NCBI GenBank assembly: GCA_900155495.1
Contig: FTLJ01000573.1
Location: forward strand, 1-64,000
DNA from: Porogramme epimiltina
Lineage: Eukaryota; Basidiomycota; Agaricomycetes; Polyporales; Polyporaceae
Reading direction: 5' to 3'
Length of the DNA: 64,000 nt
In this document: piece after piece, positions 48,155-59,846 of the stretch
Layout of the letters: each line of letters opens with the position of its first letter
How positions within the stretch are numbered: position 1 is the first letter of the stretch
The notes under the pieces: model-generated
The model's input: only the letters and a program-made list of their open reading frames with translations
The model's database searches: none
What the model was told of the DNA's origin: nothing
Program-made: the position numbers and the translations under genes

Positions 48155-49834
48155 TCAGATCGTCCTCGCCTCCTCCAGGCCCTTCCGGAGCGCATGCATC
48201 GCCCCGAGCCCGCGCAACCGCCGCTCCTCAACCTCCCCGCCGAGCGCATCCTCCCACCAGCGCTCGCCCTCGGGCACGTCGCGCCACCCGCCCGCGAGGA
48301 ATGCGCGCATCGCACGCAGGCCGCGCTTGTCGTCGAGCGCGGCGTGGCCAGACGCGCCGAGCAGGCGCTGCACGTGCGCCCAGTGCGGCGGCGGGTTCGC
48401 GCGCGAGTACGCCTCCACGCCAGAGCGGCAGAAGCCGTCGACGGCGTAGACGAGCGCGGGGGGCACGGTGATGCGCCCGATCTTGCACACGATCTCGGAC
48501 ACGGCGAGGCAGTTGATGACCGCGCCGTCGGGCTCGCCGCGCTCGAGGAGCTGCGCTGCGGCTGCCTTCGCCGCAGCGGCGGCGGAAGTGGGCGAGCCCG
48601 AACCGGACGGCAGCGGGGTGGAGACGCCCGTCTGGAGCCCGTTCGCGGTGTGCAGGGACGCGGTGGGTGCGGCGTCCGAGGGCGGGGTGGCGGAGCGCTG
48701 CTGGGCGGGCTGAGCGTTCTTGCCCTTGCCTTTCTTAGGCTTCGTCACAAAACGGGTGGCACAGTAAGTCTGGTACGCGGAGGTTCTCGGGTCAGCGTGT
48801 GCGGCGGCGAAGTGCGGACATGAGGTGCACGCACCCATTTGTTGTCCCAGCTCATGAGGCTGACACGCATCTCGTACCGGGAAAAGATGGGGATTTCACG
48901 CAGGAACGTGAAGTGCGTAGCTGGGGAGGAGAAATGCGTTAGGGGCACGGAGGGCTCGCGGAGAGGTCGTGTGCCGTAGGCCTTACCTCCCAAACCCATC
49001 CAGCCACCGACGCGGAAGAGAGTAGGGCAGCTCTCGAGGGCATACTTCATACGAGCCGCGTCAAGGTGCTAGAAAACACAACGTCAGCTGGTCAGGGCGC
49101 ATATAGCCGTGCGATAAGCGTACTTTGGGGTAAGAGGAGTTGCTGAGATGGAGGTTGTAGTCGCAGTCATCCGGACCTGCGTTGCGAGGGTAGATTCAGC
49201 ACGGCGAACGTGCACAAAGTTGTAGGAGGGGTGACGAGAATGTGTGTTGCGAGGGGTTTGCAATGCGAGGAGTAGAACTCACCTGCCCAAGTCTTGTACG
49301 TGACCTGGAATTCGAAGGGGTTCACCCCAACCTTGGACAGCCCCTCTACCCATTCCAAGCTCTTCTGTCGGCGAACCTTGGCAGGCGCGAGTATGTACAA
49401 GAGCTGGTTGAGGTAATACTTTCCCCGGAGTATAAACACAGGTCTCCACACATAGACTATATGCGGGGTAAGCATGGGGGTTCCCCGGCAGAAAGAAGCA
49501 CTCACAGTGCCACGCAAGAGGCCAGGAGCGTACTTGCACGAGGAAGAGGAAGAGGACGAAGTACTTGACGAGTTTGGGCGCAAACCGGAAAGACTTGGAG
49601 AAGAGGGCGCGGGCAAGCTCTGCAGAGTATGAGAGAGTGGCAGACGGCGGAGACCGAGGGTCAGTCAGGTGGCCGGTGCGGTACTCGCACGCTCGGCTGG
49701 GGCGCACCTGGGAGCGTGAGTCCGCGGAATCTGCTGAGCACGACCGCCGCGCCAGAGACCATGATTGCGAGTAGGCAGGCGGCTGCGAAGAGGGGACGCG
49801 TCGGGCGGCGTGCGCCTTGCTCAGATGCGGCCAT
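48155..49834 (-). CDS. THEM6-like hotdog-fold (4HBT_2) membrane protein
   Basis: Thioesterase-superfamily protein of the THEM6 group; activity unproven. The start at 49834 (MAASEQGARRPTRPLFAAA) gives an N-terminal hydrophobic anchor. Then comes SFRFAPKLVKYFVLFLFLVQ, and the hotdog domain is spread over five or more exons. It is marked by GPDDCDYNLHLSNSSYPK, HLDAARMKYALESCPTLFR, GGWMGLGATHFTFLREIPIF, RYEMRVSLMSWDNKW and RFVTKPKKGKGK. The Asp of DCDYNLHLSNSSY is the usual active-site region. The C-terminal exon is long, with an Ala-rich linker and an ending of GLGAMHALRKGLEEARTI. Each intron is 50-70 bases and the frames join. Confidence 0.8.
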
Positions 49835-50435
49835 ATATCCGGCGCTGTCTGCGGTTCTGGTGCCTGTGTGTAGCGCGGGATGCAGTTCAGAACGTGATGG
49901 AAGCGCAGCTGGGCATCAAGATAGAGAACCCCACAGTTTTAGGAAACGTCCGGGTCGAAGACGGGTCGTGTGGGAGGGCGCGTGGCCGGGCGCAAGAGCA
50001 AAAGTTTAAATATTCGGGGCCGCCCCCAACCTCCGTGCTGCCGGCAACGACGTACTCGCTGAGGCAGACGACGCTGCAGAGGCCCATCACCGTACCGGCC
50101 TCTACAATCCCGGATAGCCGGAGGGAATCGGTCGACATTGGCTTATACGGCGATACACACGGGAGGCGGTAAGCATTTTTACGATGGAGTTACGGGAAGA
50201 GTTGCGCGCCCCAACGCAAAATCATCCCCAACGTTCAGGCACATATGAAAAATGAACCGGGAGGCCAAGAGTAGGGGTATTTCTATTATATGGGGCAGGA
50301 CAGTATATACCGACGTGAGAATGTACAATAATGCATAAATCCAAACACCAACGCTATCACAGCGAGGCTCGTCACCGAGCTACCCAGGGCATTCCATGTG
50401 CGCCACAGCAAATCGTGTTCTCCCCGTCAACATCA
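49835..50435. other. Intergenic spacer
   Basis: About 600 bases: THEM6-like promoter and MGM1 3' UTR. No gene is seen. Confidence 0.45.
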
Positions 50436-53400
50436 TCAAAACATGCCACCGAACAGCCCTCGCTGTCTCCGCGGAGCAGGCTGGACGTCCGGTCGGAGGG
50501 TAGCCAGGCTGTTGAGCTGCTTCATGACCTGTGCAGAATGTATTAGCATCACGTTCTCGAAGCTCGCCTGGCGAACGTGCTTGCCTCTTCCAGCTTGTCC
50601 TTGCGCTCCTGCAAGTCGAGGTGCCGTCTGATCTGGGGATTCTCCCGCGCGAACTCCACGATCTCCTTGCGGTCGAGGTCATACAGCAAGCGAGAGTCTA
50701 TCTCACGTGGGAACTGTGCCGGGCGATCTGTCAGGGGCGCGCGCGCAGGAAGCGGGAAGGTGCGGGATTACCTGATAGAAGAAATGGTCCAGCAGCTCGA
50801 TGTTGATGAACATGGTCGCAGTATACGCAAGCTTGTCTGCGACCACATTGAGGAAGGCCTCAGGACATAGTGCATCATTCTCCGGCCCAGCTTTGCACCT
50901 CTTGGACTTCAGCGCAGCCAGTCGGAGTTTGAGAATCCCAATGCGATCACTGTACAGCATCGCATGGCGTGCTACATCCAGACGTTTGAGCACACATGGC
51001 TGGCATCCCCGACACCAACGCCACTCACCGTCAAGGATCTGCGCAGGGGGATACCGGTAATCGTCCGGGATCGCAGAACTCGCCTCGGCCTCCTCGCCCG
51101 CCTGCAGCCTGCGCTGCTTCCGCTCCCGCTCCTTCTCCTCCAGCTCCCGCACGTAACCCACCAAGTTGTTCAACCGCCTGCTCCCGCCGATGCGCGCTCG
51201 TATCTCGCGCAGCTTCTCCTCCGCCAGCTTCATCTCGCTCTCGAACAGCGTTACGGCGCCCGCGCGCCCGGCCTCCCACTCGCGCGGCTCGACCTCGACC
51301 TCGAACTTGTACGGCTTGATGCAGTTCTCGACCTGGTCCGACGTCACGCCGATGCGCTCGCGCAGGATCGCGTGCGAGAACTGCACGAGGCGCTCCGCCG
51401 CGCGGGGGTGAAACGTGAATGGCTCGCCCTGCGCGATCGAGTCGATGAGTGCACGCAGCCCGTCCGCGACGAGCAGCGTGGAGTCACGGCCGACGCCTGA
51501 CTTGGTGAGCAGCGACGACGCCGCGTCGAGCTTGTACCGCCAGTACGGCTCGACAGCGTCTGGGGCCACGCGCGGGTCCGCCCCGAGCGCAGATAGCTCG
51601 GGGGCGCGCTTGTCCGTCCAGTAGAGCTGCTCCAGGACGTCCATGACGCGCTGCTCGAGCATCTCCTTGAGCTTTGCGCGCACCTGCGGCTTGCGGAACT
51701 GTACTGTGTGCTCCTTGAAACGCCCCTTGAGGAGGTCCATCGTCTCCGCCACGTAGGACTCCGCCGATATCCGCCGGTCGTTGTACTGGACCTTGAATTG
51801 GTACTGGGCCTCTTCGAGTTCCAGCTGGACGGCGTTTGTGATCCCGTGTAGCGAAGACGCCATGGACGACTCGAGAACCTCCATCAGCCGCCGCCGGAGG
51901 GTGTCGGTGCCGACCATAAGCTTCGACGTGCTGCCATAGAAGTCCCTGTGAGAGCCAAAGAAGTCGGACTCCGCGCGCTTCGCCAAAGTACCCAGCATGT
52001 CCCTGTTGGCCTTCTTGCCGGAGGGCTTGCAGACAACCCCAACGTACCCCAGGTGGAGTGGGTACCTGTTCCCCGAAAGGATCGACGCCCCTTGCTCAGG
52101 GGGCACGAGGTCCATCTTCGTGATAACACCGATCGTCCGGAGCCCGAGCGGGTCAACCTTCCTGCTCGCCCGAAGAGCAGGGGAATTCGCAAGGTCGACG
52201 TCCGCAGCGCAGACGGCGAGGATAATATTAGGTTCGCGGATATACTTCTCACAAAGGCCGGCGATCTTGTCCTTGAGACTTTCAGGCTGGTCCATGGAGG
52301 CAATTTGAATGTATCCGGGAAGGTCGATGAGGGTAAGATCGGGTACATTGGGACTGTAGATGCGGAGGTCGATTGGGTCGTTGGAAACGCACTCAGAAGC
52401 GGGAACGGCGAGGTTCAGGTCGGTGAGCGTGCGCTGGATAGCACTGAAGTCCGAGATCTTCCCGAGACCAAGGGCCGGGAACTCCCCATACTCCTGGGGC
52501 GTGCTGCCGCTTGTTGCGGGAGTATGGATGAGCGTGAGCTCGATAGGTCGCCGCGTGACCATATTATTCCCCCTGGCCATGTTTGTTCAGGGACTGCAAC
52601 AGCGTCCGAGTTTCAGATAAAGTGCTTACTTGGGGAGGAATTCATGGCCGACAATGGCCTCTAGCACGGAACTCTTGCCGGAACTTTGACTACCGATGAC
52701 CACTATACTGGGCAGCTTCAGCGCGTCGCTCTGGTCGATACTGATCAGCATCGTCCGGATTTCGATGAGCTTCCGAGTGAGATGCATCAGTCCATTAGGT
52801 TGGGTATCGCCTCCGAAACCTTCTCCGTCATTGGCCTTCGAGTCTGAAGCCGACAACGATGTGGCGGCCATCATGGCTGCAAGAGCCGCTGCGTCGTCGC
52901 TGTCCGGTCGTCGTTTCTTTGAGGATCCTGAGCTATCCTGTCCTTCACCATGACCTCCGCCGCCCTCCGCAGACGAGAAGAGATCCTTGAGGAATTGCGG
53001 CGCTTCAAACGAGGGGAGCTTGACATCAGATACCTTCTCCGAGACAGCCTTGGCCGCACCGGACGCAGCATCGAGGACGTCAGTGAGTGTGTCTTGCACG
53101 GTAGAGAACGCCTCGTTCGTCTTCTTCTTGAACTCTGCAGCAGAGCAGCACGTCAGCGCACCTACTCAGGTCGTGCCCCGCCTGCGCCTCGCATCGCCGT
53201 GCGGACGTGCGGAGACAGAGTCGGGATGGGAACCGAGAGCCGAGACGCGAGAGGGAAAGCCGATATACTCACCTTCGAACTTGTAGTTTGCATACGTGAA
53301 GCCGCCCGCACCGACAGTCGCGGTCGCGACGGGCACGCGGAATGCACGGAGCACGAAGCGGGGGATGGACGAGTACGAGAGTGCGCGAACGTGCACATGC

Positions 53401-53591
53401 CGAATGGATGCGGCCTGGACACCGTAACGCGAGCGGGTGCGGAGATGCGTGTTCGTCAGAAGCGTCGCGAACTGGCGATGCACCGGGCGAGCCTGTGAAC
53501 GCGAGGAGGAGGTAGAAGCGGCGGAGCCATACGTCGATGCCTTGCGGGGCGTGAAAGCGGACGAGACGCGCCGACGGAAGGAGGCGTACAT
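50436..53591 (-). CDS. MGM1: Mitochondrial dynamin-like GTPase Mgm1/OPA1
   Basis: Inner-membrane dynamin for mitochondrial fusion and cristae structure. The start at 53591 begins an Arg/Ser-rich, acid-poor presequence ([17 protein letters not shown]), with a membrane anchor region near [18 protein letters not shown]. The G domain has G1 [10 protein letters not shown]3 LIDLPGYIQ and G4 TKMDL; the intron at about 52561-52626 falls just after the HEFLPK of the P-loop helix. The middle/stalk region is about 500 residues, mostly in one long exon (52580-50770). The C-terminal exons add [26 protein letters not shown] and end in QRGLFGGMF (stop 50436-50438). About 940 residues, normal for fungi. Intramembrane processing sites cannot be assigned by eye. 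Confidence 0.93.
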
Positions 53592-54232
53592 GATGCACGC
53601 TCGTCGAGCTGGAGGACCAGGGGATGGGGGTTCCTGGGCGGTCTAGTCCAAGCGTTCAGGGGCACCCGGGGCACTGACGTTGGCGAGAAGAAGCGTCTGT
53701 AGTCGACGGCTTGAGGATGGAGGGGGAGGCGTAGAACGAGGTCGATTGCAGCAGCGTCCAAAGTGCATAATGGGCGCGTACGCGACGTCGCGGCAGTCGG
53801 CAGGGCGGTTTCGAACCCCGATTACCTATTGACCTGATTGCCTCATCGGAGCTACAACATATAGACAACTCGGGTATAGCTACTTGATGACTATTCAATC
53901 CAGACTCTTCCTCCCGGAGCATGACCGATGCTCCGTGTCTGCAATCTTTGTCTTTCTCAAGAACGTATCGCCGGCTCACATGAACTCTGAATGCGACTCA
54001 CCCCTTCTGCGCTATTCCTAGTCTTGGTTCACTCCGGCAGGTGGGATTGTACGGACCCTCACGGTCAAGTCTCCCAGAGTCCTGTAGTGTTCTAAAACCA
54101 TACCGGGGCCGTATCACGATGAGATTTCGCCGATATCTGTAGCTCACTGCTCGGGTTCTCCAGTGCTCCCCAACGTCTTTCTGATAACCCCCGCGTTCCC
54201 CCACATCACCAAGCATCTCTTCGTCGAACCTG
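53592..54232. promoter_or_regulatory. Divergent promoter region MGM1 / aldolase
   Basis: About 640 bases between divergent starts. AT-richer in the middle. A B-box-like GGTTCGAAACC occurs on the minus strand near 53809-53819, but no tRNA folds around it. Confidence 0.5.
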
Positions 54233-55308
54233 ATGGCTTCTCCCGCACAAGGAGTACCTCCCCCTCCTGGGGTTTACGTCCCAGCGGTCCTCTTCTTCGA
54301 TGAAAACGAAGAACTCGATGTGCCATCTATCAAAGCGCATGTTCTCCGTCTTGCCCAGGTCAGTTCCCCGCTCGCTCTTCGCACAACTGTCCCAAGCTCG
54401 CAGCTCATTCGAGCCTGCGCCGTTTCAGGGAGGCGTCACGGGCATCTTGGTGCAGGGCAGCAACGGCGAGGCCCAACACCTCTCACACGACGAGCGCAAG
54501 GAAGCCATCCGTTTGACACGCGCAACCCTGGATGAGAACGGTTTCCAGAACGTGCTGGTCATTGCTGGGACAGGTGGACAATCAACCAAGGAATCGAAGA
54601 AGCTGTGTGTAGACGCGAAGGAGGCCGGGGCGTCCCATGCACTCGTCCTCACCCCTGGAGTGTGGCCGAACCAGATGTCGAAGGAGAGGATATTGAAGTT
54701 CCACCGCGACGTATGTCTCTTACCACCTTATGGCGGCATTCTTTCTCAAATGGTGTATGCATCATCGACAGGTTGCGGACGCCTCACCTATCCCCACAAT
54801 GATATACAACTTCCCGGTTGTGACTGCTGGCCTGAACCTCGACTCAGACATCATCGCGGAGCTGGGCACGCATCCCAACATCGTGGGCACTAAGCTCTCC
54901 TGCGCGGACGTCGGCAAGCTCAACCGGCTCACGTCGACGCTCCCCGCGTCCAAGTTCGCCACATTCCCCGGCTCATCCTCCGTCTTCCTGCAAGGCCTTG
55001 TCGTCGGCAGCGCCGGCATCATCGGTGCGCTGCCCAACGTCGCGCCCAAGGCCCACGCGGAGCTGTACAAGCTCTGGAAGGAGGGCAAGATGGCTGAGGC
55101 GCAGAAGCTCCAGTCGTTGCTAGCGCATGCCGACTGGGAGCTGCAGAAACTGGGCAGCATTGCGGGTATCAAAGCGGTCGTCTCAAAGCACTTCGGGTAT
55201 GGGAGCGTGAACGTGAGAGGGCCGCTGACCCCGAGAGATTTGGACGCCGCTGGACCGGCGGCGAGCACTAAGTTGGAGGAGTTGATAGTGCTGGAGAAGT
55301 CTTTGTAG
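54233..55308 (+). CDS. DapA/HOGA-type aldolase or dihydrodipicolinate synthase-like
   Basis: Class I aldolase of the DHDPS/NAL family. Exons 54233-54358, 54429-54710 and 54772-55308 give 314 residues. The barrel starts at GVYVPAVLFFDENEELDVPSI. GGVTGILVQGSNGEAQHLS is the pyruvate-binding loop, followed by VLVIAGTGGQSTKES. The conserved Tyr is in IYNFPVVTAGL and the Schiff-base Lys in PNIVGTKLSCADVG. The rest is regular, ending LEELIVLEKSL. Fungi make lysine by the aminoadipate route, so a diaminopimelate role is unlikely. 4-hydroxy-2-oxoglutarate or another keto-acid aldolase is the better guess. No targeting peptide is seen. Confidence 0.88.
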
Positions 55309-55415
55309 CATCTAGTGGAACTTGAGGTGTACGTTACGACTTATGTGAATTGCGGGTATGCCCAAATACAATGAATTATACCATAACATATATAGCAAGT
55401 CGCATGGGCGCAATC

Positions 55416-55979
55416 CTACAGCTTAGCCTTAGTCTTGGCAGCCTGTGCCGTGTGCCATTAGCAACTGAAAAGATCATCCACGGGTGGGTTTACACACCTT
55501 GAGTACACCATCGAGCTTCGTCGCAAACATCATGTTACCCTTCGTCTTGAGCTTTCCGCTCATGAACGCCTTTTGGCCATCGAGCTTGCCCTCCGCGAGC
55601 TGGGTGAAGGTTTCGTCTGACATGATGATGGTCACGTTGGCCTTGCTCTTAGGCTCGCCCTTGTAGACAGTGCCAGTAGTCTTGAGGTCGATCGTCCAGA
55701 CCGCCTCCTTGCCCTCGGCGTTCTTGACGCGCATTTCGAAGATACCGTTGGTCTACAAGCCAGTGGGTGAGCGCGTGTGAGGAGGGAGAGCACCAGAGGA
55801 CGCAAAAGCACACCTTCTTGATCTGTGCCTTCCTCTCCGGCTCGCTGTAGCCACTGAACACGTCTGCCAGCGCAGCGAGGATCTCGGAGGCCTAGGCGTG
55901 TGACCTCGAATGAGTCTCTCGAGGTAGGCGGCGGAGGAACGTGTCATACCTTGAACCCTTCAACCTTGATGTCAGACAT
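55416..55979 (-). CDS. SCP2 sterol-carrier/lipid-transfer protein
   Basis: Small SCP2-fold protein that binds acyl-CoA or sterols, usually peroxisomal. Exons 55979-55950, 55891-55814, 55752-55498 and 55442-55416 give 129 residues (MSDIKVEGFK + ASEILAALADVFSG...). The SCP2 core is WTIDLKTTGTVYKGEP, ANVTIIMSDETFTQLAEGKL, QKAFMSGKLKTKGNMM and ATKLDGVLK. Splicing the last intron (55443-55497) joins a 27-base exon that ends in AKL-stop, a peroxisomal PTS1-type tripeptide. If that intron is kept, translation ends after VCKPTRG (55474) and the signal is lost. Confidence 0.88.
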
Positions 55980-57434
55980 GGCGTGCAGCAGGTGTGTAGG
56001 ATGGGGGGTGTACAGCGAGGAGCGGAGAAGAAGTCGCAGCGAGCCGGATTTATACGGCAGTCGAGAGAAGAGGATGCGGGCGCGGGCGCGTTCCCCGCGA
56101 TGATGTATGAGATCATGGGGCGGCGAAGCGCATGTGATTCGCCACCGGGGCAACTCGCTCTGGGCTCGCAACCCCTCCGAATGGTTTTCACGACCATATT
56201 CCCTGCCCGGATGCTGTTGGCACCACTCCGACTCGTCACCATGCATCATCTTGGGGTGTACAAGCGACCATGGGGTGACCTTGTGCGCCGCGACACCGCG
56301 TGTATAGAGGTCCCAGGTTTCTAGACCCCCGCGAAGACTCTTTCAAGCTTCTATGACCCCCTTGATGAGGTTGTTCATCATACAGGTCAGATCCCAGCTG
56401 CCACCAGCTCGTTCTCGCCCACGACGAAGAGCCGTCTATCACCGCACCCCAAGATCTAGCAAAGCGCAGAACACCTATAGCAGAACATTTGTCCCCAGCA
56501 TTTGTCAGAAAAGACTCCGAATTCGCTTACGACTTTCTTCGGTGAGATAGTCACTGAACTCGAACAAAATGACATAGCACATCCTAATCTCGCAAGTTCG
56601 GTTCCTACTACGTATAATACTAGACGATCGGTGGACGCTGTTCCTTTACCGGACTTTCTAGACTGCTAGTTCTCAGTGCGGCACCATCTGTTTCTCAGAC
56701 GTACGTAGCGGCGACGGTAGTGCGCTTGCTTATTCCGTTCGGACACTTCACATACACAGTCAATGTGTTTCAAGCTGGCACGTTGAAGTCGAATAACCCA
56801 TGGCAACGTATGACACATGATAGTCGCAGGCCAACAGATGGGCTTGTGATACACGGGGAGACAGAACTACACCTAGTGAACTGTTGCTTGCCAAGCTAAG
56901 ATTGGCTGCTCGGTATAGTCCCACAGTAAGGCCCGTTGATCGAAGTCGAATTTCCTAGTCAAAAGAGAAGATCAGTAAGAAATGGTACATAAGTATTAAG
57001 CTGAGCTCAGTCAGACTCAGGTGTATATAACTTACGAATGAATCCTCCATCGCGGGGTCTGTCACTTGATCGACAGCCTGGACTTGTACTTGCCATCAAG
57101 AGTGCATACGAACGTGCCGTCGAGAACAACTTTTCCAGTCATATAGATAGGCAAGAGTTCCATAGTCGACAGAACATCACAAGAAGAGCCGAGAGCTTCC
57201 AGGACCTGAGTATGCGATTTTGCCAAGGTGACGTGGAGGTAGAGGAAACCCATAGAGGAAACCCACAGAAGAGCCTTTGTTCCGAGGGGAGTTGGGAGGG
57301 GCGGGTTTATACTGTGCAATGTATCTTGAGAGGCAAACTGATGCTGGGAATGAATCTGTTTTATGCCGCGGGTGCATCGACGGTATGTACTACGTCATAG
57401 AAAGTGACGAGAGGTCCAGCTTGTCGACTGTAAG
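55980..57434. other. 1.45 kb intergenic region
   Basis: SCP2 promoter, then AT-richer DNA. An 85-residue minus-strand open frame at 57062-57319 lies just past the broken NTPase gene and may be its last exon or unrelated; I cannot name it. No other gene. Confidence 0.4.
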
Positions 57435-58410
57435 CTATATGCATACACCGAAAGTTGGTTTGTATCCAATCATGTTAGGATGACGGAACGCGCGACGTAC
57501 CGACGCATCCTGCACCATAGGGTTTCTAATGACGATGAAACCAACCTCCACTTCGATGGTGTGGTTTGAATCGTAACTGTAAGAGACCTTGTTCGTCCCA
57601 CCGCTGAGAGCGTGTGCAAGGCTACGACCGACGTCTTCTCTCCCAACCACGAATAGGAGTGAGAACTTGATGTCCTCGAGAGCGTAGCCAAGCGAGCACA
57701 GAGTATCGAAGACATTTTTGAGGCACTGCTTGCGAATCGGACGCTGCACCGCCAACGCCATTTGGATGAATGCGACACGCTTATTGGTGGTCTCTATCGC
57801 GAGAGTGTCAATGGGGGAAAACGCGGTAGGGGGAACGTAGATGCAACTATTATCGAAAAGCTTCTGGGCCGCCTCGTTGAATTCGGCAAGAGTCGGAACG
57901 CAGCGGTGTTGTAGGAGCGGCAGGTCGTTCTCTTGGTCTCCAATGACGTAACGGAATTGATTGTGTGCGGCGTCGAGGATCGACCATGCCTCGAAGAGGG
58001 AGACAGCTACCGTTGGGAGGATCAATTTGAAGGCCTTGAAAATGTCGGGTAGTCGTTGACTAACGGCGGCACTAAGAGCGTCCAGGCAGCGACGGAGAAG
58101 GAAGAACGTTGGGATGATGTATGCGGAGGCGCCGCCGTGGTGGTAGACTAGCCTTGAAGTTGTCGATAAGAGGAAGAAGTGCTGATAGAGGGCATTGGGA
58201 TCAACACTAGCAGGGATGTCCGGGTATCCGCCGCGGAGGAAGTAAATCAATGTCTCAATGTCATCGCTGGGCAAAACGAGAGGGGTCACAGCGTGGTTCA
58301 TATCCGCCTCCCGGTCTCCAGTCTTGGGGATTACCTTCGTGCAAAGCCGCGCGGAAGGTCCCACGTAAGGGAAGAGCTCCAGGGGCGTGTAGAAACCTTC
58401 AGGTGTGTTG

Positions 58411-58418
58411 ACTAGTGT
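58411..58418. repeat. Target-site duplication, left copy
   Basis: ACTAGTGT directly left of the transposon. The same eight bases (nine if the next T is counted) occur at 59839-59846 on the other side. Confidence 0.8.
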
Positions 58419-59838
58419 TGCGGAGTCCGGTCCAGTCCGGTCCTACGTCGTCTCAGAGTAGGACCGAGGACCGGGACCGGGACCGGACCTCATACTCCAA
58501 GTAGGACCGGGACCGGACTTCCAGCACGCTGAGACCGGACCCGGACTGCGGTCCAGTCCTAGGTCCGGACCGGTCCCGGACCTGTGTCAGTCCGCACTCT
58601 CTGGAAATCGCTTCAGACTGGCCGTCACGCCAACAGGATGCGCAAGGGAGAAACTTACACAAATAGTAAAGATTTTTATCTCGTATAAAGGGAGCTTGGA
58701 CAGTTTATAGCACTGTCGGAGAAAGTGAGCGCCTTCTCAGAGTGCATATTGAGTATACAATGTCTTCCCTACGGCGTATATCGTGAGTGAATTGTGAGGT
58801 CCGAGCTGGACCATCGCCTGCGTCTTTTTTGGGCTCCTCCAGTCAGGCGAGTGAGCTTAAGAGACTATCCGCCTCTGCCATGGCCCAGGACGACTTCTCC
58901 CACTGTCTCGTGCCGCTCTCCACTCTCCAACACATCCTGCACCAGCTCAAGTCACTACCTATTCGACTTCCTCGACGACTTCGACGTGCTCGCCCCCAGC
59001 CCCTTCTCTGCCCTTCAACCTCTCATGGCCCAGCCTCCCCAGTGGCCTAACACCCTCTCCACTTCTCCCGCTGTGCCCGAGAACGGAGGGACTGGGTCTC
59101 GAGTGGGGGTTCGGCCGACGGCGGCAGGTGCGGGGAGGGACGAGAGCGCGATAATCCTTGTGTTGGCTCACTGCTGGCACAAGTGGTCAATGCTCCGGAC
59201 GTGCGACTCCTCTATCGCACACCAAGGCTTATACACTGTGTACTTAGTATTCATTGACAGTAGTTGTATTTAATATAGATTTAGTGACTCACTTGTCCTT
59301 CCAGACGTTGTAGTCACAACCAAGCCTGGGCCCAATGTGGAGAGCCTTCAGATAAAGGCACCAGAGGCTGAAAAAATTAAAAGTCACTATTATATAGTAC
59401 CAGAATCCTCACCCATGCTCGTATTGCATACACGAAACACTAAAACAACTGCAAGAAACCCAAACGAGACAACGGAAGGGTGTAGCTTCTAAGCGCCTAC
59501 CAGCGCGTGACGCCGCCACGCAAGGTTAAGCGCCCGAGTATTGACTAGCTCAGCAGAAGTCCTAGTGGTTTTATTGGCAGCCACCATCGCTAATTTCACC
59601 ACCAATTGCCCAACGAAGCCATGTATTGCACATGAAGACTTATGCCTAAGATCCTTAGGACCAGTTCAGACCGGTCTGGACCGGTCCTAGGCGGTCCTTA
59701 GTGGTCCACCAACCACTTGGGACCGGGACCGGGACCGGGACCACACACCCCGTAGGACCTCTAGGAGGTCCGGTCTCTAAGCGGTCCCGTCCGGTCCTAC
59801 GTGGGGTCCGGACGGGTCCTTGGACCGGACTCCGCATC
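58419..59838. mobile_element. Non-autonomous TIR DNA transposon (hAT- or KDZ-like)
   Basis: A 1.42 kb insertion inside the NTPase gene. The terminal inverted repeat is TGCGGAGTCCGGTCCA at the left end; the right end carries its complement, TGGACCGGACTCCGCA, plus two bases. The subterminal 150-200 bases on both sides are packed with GGACCGG/GGGACC units in both directions, typical of transposase binding arrays. The 8-9 bp duplication suits hAT or KDZ superfamilies. No transposase is recognised inside, so it is non-autonomous. Internal minus-strand sequence at about 59440-59280 looks like two exon fragments with a clean intron. Confidence 0.78.
59281..59440 (-). other. Captured exon-like fragment inside the transposon
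   Basis: On the minus strand an open segment (MQYEHG) reaches a donor, gtgagg. A 46-base intron ends in tttttcag, and a second segment (LWCLYLKALHIGPRLGCDYN + VWKD) runs to another gtgagt donor. Coding-like exons with matching splice sites suggest capture of host sequence or a relic of the element's own gene. I cannot name it. Confidence 0.35.
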
Positions 59839-59846
59839 ACTAGTGT
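59839..59846. repeat. Target-site duplication, right copy
   Basis: ACTAGTGT directly right of the transposon, matching 58411-58418. Confidence 0.8.

Noticed and set aside
53790..53885. Minus-strand GGTTCGAAACC, a perfect tRNA B-box-like sequence.
   Set aside because: The T-stem has mismatches, there is no proper A box or acceptor stem, so no tRNA can be folded.
57062..57319. A minus-strand 85-residue frame after the broken NTPase gene.
   Set aside because: Could be a last exon, but no splice pair gives a convincing join and it has no recognisable motif, so it was not called as a gene.
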